Shown piece by piece: positions 24,810 through 34,700 of a DNA stretch of 36,991 bases. This DNA is from JBBKWQ01 sp037969115 (GTDB lineage Bacteria > Actinomycetota > Acidimicrobiia > Acidimicrobiales > Ilumatobacteraceae). How positions within the stretch are numbered: position 1 is the stretch's first letter; every line of letters starts with the position of its first letter. The translations under genes and the position numbers were made by a program. The stretch is taken from contig JBBKWQ010000264.1 in NCBI GenBank assembly GCA_037969115.1, positions 1-36,991 of the forward strand. Reading direction: 5' to 3'. Below the pieces are notes generated by a model. It was not told the DNA's origin. It saw only the letters and a program-made list of their open reading frames with translations, and made no database searches.

Positions 24810-25202
24810 TCAGACCGATCGTCGACAGCGGACCACGAATGAACCGCCCTCTTCGACGATGCTCATGGAATCGACGAGCGATTGAACGACGAACAGGCCG
24901 CGACCGGTGATCATCGACGGATCTGGCGCACTCAGGTCGTCGAGGCCGGGGATCGAGTCGGCATCGGCGACATCGATGACCCAGTCGCTCGCCGTGCGTT
25001 CGACGACGACGAGGATGGTGTCCGAATCCGTGTGTTCGATCACGTTGCTGGCGAGTTCGCTGACGACGAGGCTGAGATCGTCGACGAGATCATCGGCGGC
25101 GTTGTGCTGTCGGAGGAACTCGACGACGGAGCGCCGGATGTTCGACAGCTCGGCCAAATCTGCCTTCTTCGCAATGCGAACGTGTTGTGGTGGCTTCGTC
25201 AT
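24810..25202 (-). CDS. RsbW-like anti-sigma factor serine kinase (HATPase)
   Basis: A 130-aa GHKL ATPase-like protein. The N box is intact (LSLVVSELASNVIEHTDS, with Glu, Asn and His), followed by DVADADSIPG as a G1-like element and ITGRGLFVVQSLVD as the G2 box. Such small proteins bind and inhibit a sigma factor and phosphorylate the STAS antagonist. The start at 25202 has GAGGAG 6 nt upstream; an in-frame ATG at 25226 has no SD. It lies downstream of the STAS gene and sigma gene on the same strand, making the active kinase of the switch. Confidence 0.85.
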   Translation of the reverse strand: MTKPPQHVRIAKKADLAELSNIRRSVVEFLRQHNAADDLVDDLSLVVSELASNVIEHTDSDTILVVVERTASDWVIDVADADSIPGLDDLSAPDPSMITGRGLFVVQSLVDSMSIVEEGGSFVVRCRRSV

Positions 25203-25335
25203 CAGAGGCTCCTCAGCGGGGCTCATGACAAAATCTTCTCGTTGCCGATCCCGTCAGATCGAGTGTCGAACTCGGGATTGATCAGGTGGTTGAGGCGCTT
25301 CATTGCGGCCAGACTTTCCCTGTCGTTGTTATTGG
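25203..25335. other. Gap within the sigma module
   Basis: These 133 bp between the STAS and kinase genes hold the kinase ribosome binding site. No gene or strong hairpin was found. Confidence 0.3.
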
Positions 25336-25653
25336 TCAGCTGGATCGGACATTGAGGTGATCGGTGAGCCCGCTGATCTCGAGGAGCCGCGAGACGGAGC
25401 GACTCGGGTCGCAGATCGTCAAAGCGCCGCCTGCGGCCGAAATCCGGTTGTGGAGCTCGATCACCACTCGCAGTCCGCTCGAATCCATGAAGTCGACACC
25501 GGCCATGTTGATCTCGACCGCTTCGGAGTCGTCGGGCAGCGTCTCGAACTGTGCCGCGAGTTGTGGGGCAGTGTGTGCATCGATCTCGCCGGCGAGCACG
25601 ACCGACGCAGGGTTGTTCACGGTGATGGACAATCGAGCCGGAGCGTCAGACAT
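25336..25653 (-). CDS. STAS-domain anti-sigma factor antagonist (RsbV/SpoIIAA-like)
   Basis: A 105-aa single STAS domain. It contains VVLAGEIDAHTAPQLAAQF and VDFMDSSGLRVVIELHNR, where the Ser pair is the usual site phosphorylated by the partner kinase. In the unphosphorylated form it should bind the RsbW-like kinase and free the sigma factor. ATG 25653 is chosen because the fold starts there and a -10-like TACACT lies 7 nt before it, suggesting a leaderless mRNA; ATG 25740 is in frame but adds an unrelated N-terminus. Confidence 0.87.
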   Translation of the reverse strand: MSDAPARLSITVNNPASVVLAGEIDAHTAPQLAAQFETLPDDSEAVEINMAGVDFMDSSGLRVVIELHNRISAAGGALTICDPSRSVSRLLEISGLTDHLNVRSS

Positions 25654-25660
25654 GCCTGAA

Positions 25661-25666
25661 AGTGTA
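25661..25666 (-). promoter_or_regulatory. Candidate -10 element of the STAS gene
   Basis: TACACT on the minus strand lies 7 nt before ATG 25653, with no SD in between. This gives the STAS and kinase genes a start of transcription separate from the sigma gene. Confidence 0.4.
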
Positions 25667-25767
25667 CTCAAGGGGTGACCGCGCATGCGGATACCTGCTG
25701 TGGTGCATCGACGAGTCGTGACAGCGGGCGAGATGCCCACGTCGGTCAGCGCATGCGAATTCGCGCG

Positions 25768-26556
25768 TCAGCTCTCGTCGGGTGTTTCGACGAGCCACGA
25801 ACGCATCTGTTCGAACGACCGTCGGAGAATTCGTGAGACGTGCATCTGAGACACTCCGATCGATTCCGCTATCTCGTCCTGCGACAAGCGATCGAAGAAG
25901 CGGAGCGTGACGATCTCGCGCTCGCGGTCGGGCAGCCGGAGCAGGAGCTTCTCGACGATGGCCCGATTCTCCGTGTCGGCGAATCCGGCATCGATGGTGC
26001 TGAGCTCGCCCTGTCGGTCACTGGCGCCGTCGTCGTCTTCGGTTCCGTCACCGTCGAGCGTGTCGACCTTGTAGGCCGCCGAGGCCGACAGACCCCTGAG
26101 GACGTCGTCGCGTGTGAGCCCGAGTTGCTCGGCGATTTCGTCGACGTTCGGCGAACGACCGAGCCGCTGAGAGAGTTCGTCGGACGCGCGACGAACGAGG
26201 AGATGAAGCTCCTTGGCGCCGCGTGGCACCCGGACGGTCCAGGACCCATCGCGGAAGTGGCGCTTGATCTCACCTTCGATGGTGAGGCCGGCGAACGCCG
26301 AGAACGACGATCCGAACTCGGGGTCGAACCGATCGACCGCCTTGACGAGACCGAGCATCGCAACTTGCCTGAGGTCGTCGTCGCTGGTGCCGGGTCGGCG
26401 GTATCGGCTCGCGATGTGAGTGGCCAGTCCCATGTGTCGCTCCACCAGCTGATTCCGCGTCGAGCGGCGCTTCGACTCGGCGAACTCTCGAAAGAGCGAC
26501 AGGTCCTCGAGGTCGTCGGCTGATGCGTCATCGCCTGGCCCGGACGCATTGCTCAT
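25768..26556 (-). CDS. SigF/SigB-type alternative RNA polymerase sigma factor
   Basis: A 262-aa group 3 sigma factor. Region 2 covers about 33-110 (NQLVERHMGLATHIASRY, DDDLRQVAMLGLVKAVDRFD, FAGLTIEGEIKRHFRDGSWT). Region 3 follows (VRVPRGAKELHLLVRRASDE), and region 4 ends the protein (LPDREREIVTLRFFDRLSQD, GVSQMHVSRILRRSFEQMR). This is the class controlled by RsbW and RsbV partner switching in stress or sporulation responses. Its ATG overlaps the stop of the upstream HATPase-like gene as ATGA, so the two proteins are made together. An acidic segment (GDGTEDDDGASDRQGE) is inserted before region 4. Confidence 0.9.
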   Translation of the reverse strand: MSNASGPGDDASADDLEDLSLFREFAESKRRSTRNQLVERHMGLATHIASRYRRPGTSDDDLRQVAMLGLVKAVDRFDPEFGSSFSAFAGLTIEGEIKRHFRDGSWTVRVPRGAKELHLLVRRASDELSQRLGRSPNVDEIAEQLGLTRDDVLRGLSASAAYKVDTLDGDGTEDDDGASDRQGELSTIDAGFADTENRAIVEKLLLRLPDREREIVTLRFFDRLSQDEIAESIGVSQMHVSRILRRSFEQMRSWLVETPDES

Positions 26557-26924
26557 GACGTGCTGGATGACGCTTCGACTGCACGCTTGATCATGGTGAT
26601 GCCGCTCGGCGTGTGTTCGATGCTGTCCATCACCGAAGCGAGGATGCTGGACGCGAGCTGGTCGAGCTCGATCGCTCCGTGGGAGGCATCGACGCTCAAC
26701 GTGGCCGACAATTGGCCAGGCGCGATCTCGAACGATGCGGTGGCTCGCTCGTTGTGATGCTCGTCGGTGAGTACGGCGAACACCTCGCTGAGTCCGAGCC
26801 GGAAGTCGTCGATCTCGTCGAGCGTGAAGCCGGCGTCCGCGCCGAGTGAGGCGGCGACCATCCGTAGGGTCGCCCCGAACTCGTTGCGAAGCGGAATGGT
26901 GACGTCGATTCGGTTGTCATCCAT
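26553..26924 (-). CDS. Degenerate RsbW-like HATPase domain protein, probable anti-sigma partner
   Basis: A 123-aa protein. The N-terminal IDVTIPLRNEFGATLRMVAA and FTLDEIDDFRLGLSEVFAVL follow the RsbW pattern, but where the N box should have Glu-x3-Asn the sequence reads SEVFAVL, so the magnesium-binding Asn is missing, and no clear G1 box is seen; SGITMIKRAVE may be a remnant of the G2 box. It probably binds the sigma factor without kinase activity. Gene order (this, sigma, STAS, active kinase) and the ATGA overlap with the sigma gene support a role in the same switch. Confidence 0.72.
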   Translation of the reverse strand: MDDNRIDVTIPLRNEFGATLRMVAASLGADAGFTLDEIDDFRLGLSEVFAVLTDEHHNERATASFEIAPGQLSATLSVDASHGAIELDQLASSILASVMDSIEHTPSGITMIKRAVEASSSTS

Positions 26925-27037
26925 GTTCAGGTCGTCCGATCAGTTGCGAAATGGAATCGAAGATTCGCCTGGAACCTAGTCGCGGGCGAACGGGCATCGG
27001 TCGACCCCGAACGCCCGAGGATCGTGCACGCTTCGTG

Positions 27038-28372
<1,335 letters not shown>

Positions 28373-28493
28373 GCCGGTCCGTTCCCTTCGTGTCGTGTGT
28401 TCCGTTCTGGAGCCGACCGAGCGGTCGGCTCGAGCCCCATGTTCTCACCGAGCGCGGCTAGAAAGGTCGGATGATGTCGACGCACAGGCAGCC

Positions 28494-30308
28494 GTGGGTT
28501 CGTTGACCGAGCCCGCCGATCGGCAGGCACTCGAAGCGCGTTATCTCGAAGAGCGTAACAAGCGGCTCCGTGCTGACGGGAACGAGCAGTACGTCGAGGT
28601 CACTGGGCAGTTCGCCCGCTATCTCCAGGACCCGTACGTCCAGGCGGCCGACCGCGATCCGCTCGTCGACGACGTGACGGTCGCGTTCATCGGTGGAGGG
28701 TTCGCAGGACTCGTCACCGGGGCCAGGTTGAAGACCGCGGGCATCGACGACGTGCGCATCATCGAGAAGGGCGGCGATTTCGGCGGGACCTGGTACTGGA
28801 ACCGGTACCCGGGCGCTCAGTGCGATACCGCCGCGTTCATCTACATGCCGCTGCTCGAGGAGACCGGGCACATGCCGACCGAGAAGTACACGCACGCGCC
28901 CGAAATCCTCGAGCATTGCCAGCGGATCGGTAAACACTTCGGTCTGTACGAGAACGCGTGCTTCTCCACCGAGGTCACCGGGCTCGAGTGGGACCCCGAC
29001 GCGTCGAGGTGGATCATCAGCACCGACCGCGGCGACCGGATGACGGCGCAATTCGTCGCCATGGGCACCGGCCCCCTCCACCGTCCCAAGCTCCCCGGCA
29101 TTCCAGGGCTCGAGTCGTTCGCCGGCCACAGCTTCCACACGAGCCGATGGGACTACACCTACACCGGCGGTGACCCTGCCGGCGCGCCGATGGATCGGCT
29201 CGCGGACAAACGCGTCGGCATCATCGGGACCGGGGCCACCTCGGTGCAGTGCATCCCGCACTTGGCTCGGGCCTGCGGCGAGCTGTATGTGTTCCAGCGC
29301 ACCCCCTCGTCGATCGATGTCCGGAACAACAAGCCGACCGACCCCGACTGGTTCGCCACTCTCGAGCCCGGCTGGCAAGAACGGTGGCTGCTGAACTTCA
29401 CGACACTCCAGACCGGCGGTTTCGCCGACGAGGACCTCGTGATGGACGGTTGGACCGACATCGCGCAGCGGATCCGCGATCGGGTGTTCGCCGATCCGGA
29501 TCAGGACTTCAGCCCGGCAGCTGTGCAACGGGCATACCACGCGAGCGACGACGAGAAGATGGCCGAGGTCCGCGCGCGTGTCGACGCCATCGTCACTGAT
29601 TCGGACACGGCGGACGCTCTGAAACCCTGGTATCGGCAGCTGTGCAAGCGGCCGTGTTTTCATGACGAGTACCTCGATGCGTACAACCAGCCGACCACGC
29701 ACTTGATCGACACCGACGGCAAAGGTGTGGAGCGGATCACCGAAACAGGGGTCGTCGTGGGCGGCCGCCACTACGAGCTCGACTGCCTGATCTACGCATC
29801 CGGGTTCGAGGTCGGCACCGAGTTCGCTCGGCGTGCCGGTTTCGACATGGTCGGTCGCAACGGCATCAGGCTGTCGGAGTACTGGGCCGACGGCATGCTG
29901 AGCCTGCATGGCATCCATGTGCACGGGTTTCCGAATGCGTTCGTCGTCGGACCCGGCCAGGGTGCGAACCTGATCTCGAACATCCCGCACAACCTCACCG
30001 AGGCTGGCGCGACCATTGCTGCAGTCGTCGCGCACGCGGTCGAAATGGGCGCTGACGAGGTCGAGACCACCGAGGATGCAGAACGAGCGTGGGTGGCCGT
30101 ACTCGAAGCAGGGGGCCGCACATTCGGTGCCGATCCCACCTGTACGCCGGGCTACTACAACAACGAAGGACAAGACGGTGGTCGCCGCCGACTCCTGAGC
30201 GTGCTCGGATATCCGGAAGGACCCGTCGCGTACTTCGCGTACATTGCCGGTTGGCGCTCGTCGGGCGAGTTCGCCGGGCTCGGCTTCAGGACGAGACATG
30301 AGCGATGA
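28494..30308 (+). CDS. FAD-dependent Baeyer-Villiger-type monooxygenase
   Basis: A protein of about 604 aa of the 4-hydroxyacetophenone monooxygenase-like group. After an N-terminal extension (ALEARYLEERNKRLRADGN) come the FAD-binding loop VAFIGGGFAG (63-72), EKGGDFGGTWYWNRYPGAQC, the Baeyer-Villiger fingerprint FAGHSFHTSRWDY (about 208-220), the NADPH loop GIIGTGATSVQ (about 242) and LIYASGFEVGTEF. It would insert oxygen into a ketone using NADPH and oxygen. The start is GTG 28494 (TTG 28503 possible); longer frames extend into the divergent fumC. The 3' end overlaps the LinD-like selenoprotein gene by 11 bp, so the two probably act on the same substrate. Confidence 0.88.
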   Translation: MGSLTEPADRQALEARYLEERNKRLRADGNEQYVEVTGQFARYLQDPYVQAADRDPLVDDVTVAFIGGGFAGLVTGARLKTAGIDDVRIIEKGGDFGGTWYWNRYPGAQCDTAAFIYMPLLEETGHMPTEKYTHAPEILEHCQRIGKHFGLYENACFSTEVTGLEWDPDASRWIISTDRGDRMTAQFVAMGTGPLHRPKLPGIPGLESFAGHSFHTSRWDYTYTGGDPAGAPMDRLADKRVGIIGTGATSVQCIPHLARACGELYVFQRTPSSIDVRNNKPTDPDWFATLEPGWQERWLLNFTTLQTGGFADEDLVMDGWTDIAQRIRDRVFADPDQDFSPAAVQRAYHASDDEKMAEVRARVDAIVTDSDTADALKPWYRQLCKRPCFHDEYLDAYNQPTTHLIDTDGKGVERITETGVVVGGRHYELDCLIYASGFEVGTEFARRAGFDMVGRNGIRLSEYWADGMLSLHGIHVHGFPNAFVVGPGQGANLISNIPHNLTEAGATIAAVVAHAVEMGADEVETTEDAERAWVAVLEAGGRTFGADPTCTPGYYNNEGQDGGRRRLLSVLGYPEGPVAYFAYIAGWRSSGEFAGLGFRTRHER

Positions 30309-31782
30309 CGTGGTACTGACGTCCGGGCTGTCGGAGCGTTCGCTGGGGTGGCTGCGCTACCTCGACCGGAAGGCACACACGCCCGACGACTGGACCCGCT
30401 CGGGTCGACCGCACGAACACTGGGACGATCGGTCCGACGAGCCGATGGCCAGTTGGCACCGTTTCGATCTCGTCGATTCGTCGTATGCGCTGGGACTCAT
30501 GGCGCATCGGACGCCGGCATGGACCGAACGATATGTGGCGATTCTCGATCAGTTGATCGAGCGTCACACGCAGTGGTGGTCCGCCGCCGACTGGCTCACG
30601 CAGTTCGGCCACGACCCCGATCGGGCGGCGTATCCCGACCGCTACCGGCTGTGGATTCCGCGTGAGTTGTGGGGCGACTACGACGTACCGGGTTGGACCG
30701 CGAACGGCATCGATCCATTCGGCGAGCAGCTCGATCCGATCGCAGCCGACGGAATGTTGTTCTACAAGGGGTTCATGCTGGTGCTCCTCGGAATACGGTC
30801 GATGATCGCGTCCGACGATCGGTGGAACGACCCCTTCGTCATGTTCTCCGATACGGAGCACGCCTCGACCTGGACTCACAACGCCATCGCCGAACACCTC
30901 GCCGCACAATGGCTGGCGGCACCCATCGGGTGCCATTGCGAGAACACCAAGATTTGGCCGTTTTGACTGGCGGGCGCTGGTCTCGGTCTGAGACTCCACG
31001 ACAACCGCTACGGCACCGACTTCCACGACCGCGCATTCCACCCGTGGTGGACCCATGCGCGCGAGCACTATCTCGATCTCGCAGGCGACTCCCGCCCGAC
31101 GACGACCACGCTGTACTACGACCCGACGATCGATGTTCACCATCGGCTGCCGGTTCGCGCCGCGCTCACGACCTCGTTCTACGCGTCGCCGCAGGTGCCA
31201 GACGACGCACGTCGGCTGTTCGACGCAGCGTGCTACGACATCGGGTTCGGCGCAACGATCGCCTCACCGCTCGCCCCGGCTCGAGCACCGGCTGCAGCAC
31301 TGTTGCTGAGCAGGGAATGGGCGATTCCCGATCTCGAACAGCGTGTCACGGAAGCGATCGAGGCGTCGTACGAACCGACGTGGGACCGGGCGCGTGGAGA
31401 GTTCACGTGGGGAATGGGTCTGGGTGAGTCGCATCCCCGGGGTCAGTTCAACGCGTTCCTGGCCGCCGCCGAGGCGTCGAGCCGTGGGTCGTGGTCGACG
31501 CTGTCCGCCTCGCCGCTCCCGCCGTGCGCACAGGTAGTCGGTGTCGACTTTCCAGCTGTCGCGCTGTCTCGAGCCGAATGGTCGGGCGACACATTGCACG
31601 TCACGATCGTGCCGCTCGTCGAGCAGCCGGATCAGCAAACCGAGTTCAGCGTGGTGGGACTCGAGCCCGGTCGTGGCTGGAATGTGGTTGGCGCTGCCGG
31701 CGCATACGCATCCGCCACGGCCGACGGTGTGAAGATCGTGGCCAACATGGTGGCCTCGTCGTTCAGCGTGTCTGCTCGATGA
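30298..31782 (+). CDS. LinD-like (linalool dehydratase/isomerase domain) selenoprotein with internal UGA (Sec)
   Basis: A 494-aa frame with one in-frame TGA at codon 223. Upstream, ELWGDYDVPGWTANGIDPFG and GMLFYKGFML match the barrel of linalool dehydratase/isomerase. At the active site the frame reads GCHCENTKIWPF-UGA-LAGAGLGL, aligned with Castellaniella LinD GIVCEPDNYFVQCNSVAYL: Cys214 to the UGA is 9 residues, the same as the catalytic Cys pair of LinD (C171/C180). Coding continues for 271 codons with HDNRYGTDF (LinD YDRLHGTDY), so the gene is not just truncated. A fdhF-type SECIS hairpin follows the UGA. Sec would replace the second catalytic Cys; LinD isomerises or dehydrates terpene alcohols, and the substrate here is unknown. 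The LinD His of YKGH is Phe here. It overlaps the monooxygenase gene by 11 bp and the convergent helicase gene by 20 bp. The alternative is a nonsense mutation. Confidence 0.82.
30964..30966 (+). other. Predicted selenocysteine codon (UGA) in the LinD-like active site
   Basis: The TGA lies exactly where LinD has its second active-site cysteine, 9 residues after Cys214 of CHCE. The frame stays open and homologous to LinD on both sides. Confidence 0.8.
30979..30995 (+). promoter_or_regulatory. Bacterial SECIS hairpin of the LinD-like gene
   Basis: GGUCUC (30979-30984) pairs with GAGACU (30990-30995), with one outer G-U pair, around the loop GGUCU. The loop begins 18 nt after the UGA. E. coli fdhF has its GGUCU loop element at the same 18-nt distance, which includes the G and U contacted by SelB. 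This match in loop and distance is very unlikely by chance. Confidence 0.8.
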
Positions 31783-34700
31783 CGGTGTCTCGAACGCGTT
31801 GCTTGGCCGACTCGAGGTCGAACACCGAGCGCTCGATCGCACCGCTGGCCTTGCAGAACACGAATCGGCAGTCGATGACCGGGAGCCCTGTGCTCGTTTC
31901 GAGTGCGACGGCGTAGGCAGCGCCTTGCAGTTCGTATGCGGCGACCTTTGCGTCGATCTCGGCCGGTGATGACGCACTGTCGGTCTTGTAGTCGACGATG
32001 ATGAGGCCGTCCGGAGTCTCGACGAGCAGATCGATGTACCCCTCGATCGTGATCGATCCGAGCGGCGCTGCCACGTACAGCTCTTTGTGCACCGGGTAGG
32101 TCCGTGCGAGGCCGACAGCATCGGAGCGGAGTGCCGAACGAACGAGCGCTGCAACGGTCTCGAGGTGTTCGCTGATCGCCTCGAGCTCGCACTGCCGTGC
32201 AATTTGCGCATCGAGCTCGACCGGATTGGTGAGATCGACGAACTCGAGGCTGGCATGGACCGCCCGGCCGATCGCCGAACCGGCGCGGCCCTTCCGGCGC
32301 ACGATGGGACGCGCCCGGCCGTCGCCATCGGTGTCGGGCGTGTGGAGGTCGCCCGCGCTGTCGTCGTCGGTGTCGACGATGTCGGCATCGACGGTTCGGG
32401 CGATTGCCGTGGCCGACAGAGTGGCGGGACGATCGAAGGGTGAGAGCAGTTCACGCCGGTCTTCCACCCAGGCGGCACGCTCGGCGAAGACACCGGCAGT
32501 GTCGTCGGCCATCGCCGGCAATTCGGCCGGGCCTGATACCGATGCCACGGGTCGGCGATGCGCTTCGAGGTCGACCTTGCGACAGCGTTCGGGATGAGCG
32601 CCTCCAAAGCCGGAGAGCCTGGTGGCGAATGTTGCATCAGTGTCGGTCGTGGTCTTGTGGTGGCACGAAACCACGAGATGGTCGCGCGCCCGAGTCGCAG
32701 CGACGTACAACAAACGCAGCTTTTCAAACGCTCCCATCTCTTCCTCGAGATCGGCACGCGGCTTGTGTTCAGTTGTGGCGATGTCGCTTCTCAGCCGCAC
32801 ATCGGGTGGACCTTCGGCGCGCCACAGCACGCTGACACCTGGGCGTGCACCGCTGGTTCGGGTGGTCATGCCAGACAGGATGGTGATGGGGAACTCGAGT
32901 CCCTTGGCCCCGTGCACCGTGAGGATCTGGAGTGCGTGGTCGTCGGACTCGGGCAGCAGCGGTTCGTGGACGCGTGCACCTTCGGCGCTCTGGAGGGCGG
33001 CCCATTCGAGGAACGACCGAAGATCTGCACCGGTGGATTCCTCGTACGCACGCGCCTGATCGAGGAGGAATCGCAGCCGACGCCACACTTCGGCTGGGCG
33101 CGGATCGCCGTAGCCCAGCAAGAACCCGTGCCGTTCGCGGATGATTCGTTCCAAGAGCGCGGCTGGGCCAAGCCACCACCGTTCGCTCCACGCCGATCGG
33201 AGATGCGCGAGCGCCAGTACGACGGGATGGTCGGCATCGAGTTCGTCGGGCGGTGACGAGCGGAGATCCCATCGCCGATTGGCTTGGTGATACGTGAACA
33301 GGTCGACGTCGGAGCAGCCGTACAGAGGTGATCGAAGCGCCGCGATCAGACTCAGGGTGTCGTCCGGGTCGTCGATCGCTCGGAGCGCTGCCAGAGCGTC
33401 TCGTACCTCCTGGGTGTCGTAGACGAGGGTGCCGGTCGCAAGCCGATACGGGTGAGCGTGCCGGTCGAGCGCTTCGCGCAGGTACGGCAGAGAGGTGCGC
33501 GTCGGGATGAGGATGGTGATATCGCTGAGCGTTGCAGGTCGCCACGATTCGGATCGCTGGTCGAACACCGGCCACAGATCGGGCTGTGCACGAATGTCGG
33601 CGATGAGCGCTCCCACATCGGCCGCCTCGGCCTCACGAAGATCGGCGGCGCGCACCTTGGGGTCGGGGTGTTCGCCGCCGAGCATCACAGGCCGATGGTC
33701 GCCGCCGGAATCGGCGGCGCGCCAGGGCTCGAGCGGTTCGTACTTCGGTTGCGCACCCTCGACCTCGTGAGGCATCGCTTCGTCGAAAACGCCGTTGACC
33801 CATTCGATGATGGGACGGACGGTCCGGAAGTTGGTCTGTAGCCGAACCGGATCGTCGATGCCGTAAGCAGTACGAGCTTCGAGGAACAGCTCGATATCGG
33901 CGCGCCTGAACCGATAGATGGACTGTTTCGGGTCACCGACGAAGAACAACCTGCCGCCGTCGATGTGGTGGTCCTGCCAGCGTGTGGGTTGGACATCGCT
34001 CGGTGTCGCGGCGATCAGTGACGCCAGCTCGATCTGAATCGGATCGGTGTCTTGGAACTCGTCGAGCAACACGTGGCGATATCGCTCGTGGAGTGCCCGA
34101 CGAACTTCGGCGTTGCGGCGCAGCATTTGGCGAGCCAGTACGAGCAGATCGTGGAACTCGAGACCGCCGTCGGCGGCGCGTTGCTGCGCCGCGTCGAGCA
34201 CCTCGCGGGCCGTCAGGTGCATCAGTTGCCTCACCACTGCGTCGCCGACCTCGTCGACGACGGAACGCGCTGCGTCGTTGAGGGCTGTGATCGAGTTCTT
34301 GATCTCCTTGGGATCGCATCCCCACGCTGCTTTCCGGCCACCCATGCCCCTCGGCATGTCGACATCACGGAGGAAGCGAAGCCTTCGATGATCGTCGGTG
34401 ACTGCAGCCACTTGTCGGGCCGTTGGAAGCACCTTGTCCTGGATGTGCCTGATCAGCTTGTCGTCGGAGTCGTTGCACGTGGCCGCGATCCGTTCGAGAT
34501 CACCGACGGCCGCGTCGAACTGCGCCCCGTCGATCGGACCCAACGGGGGGAGTGGCGCTTCTGCGACCTCGATGATCCGGTCCCAGTTCTGACTGAAGTT
34601 CGCCGCGACGTCTTTGAACGACGCCTGGCCGGGATACCGGGGTACGAGCGCTGCATCGATGAGCGCGGCTCGGTACAGCAGCTCGTCGTGATCGCCGTTG

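Noticed and set aside
24645..24885. Short plus-strand frames after the M24 gene
   Set aside because: No ribosome binding site or family resemblance, and they run into the anti-sigma gene on the other strand.
28458..30299. 613-aa minus-strand frame opposite the monooxygenase
   Set aside because: A GC-rich antisense shadow; the plus strand holds the FAD and NADPH motifs.
31195..31782. A separate 195-aa gene after the monooxygenase operon
   Set aside because: It is in the same frame as the sequence following the UGA at 30964 and continues the LinD-like fold, so it is the C-terminal part of the selenoprotein.
30298..31782. Pseudogene caused by a nonsense mutation
   Set aside because: The stop is exactly at a catalytic Cys position, is UGA and not UAG or UAA, and is followed by a SECIS with fdhF-like loop; no frameshift or other decay is visible.
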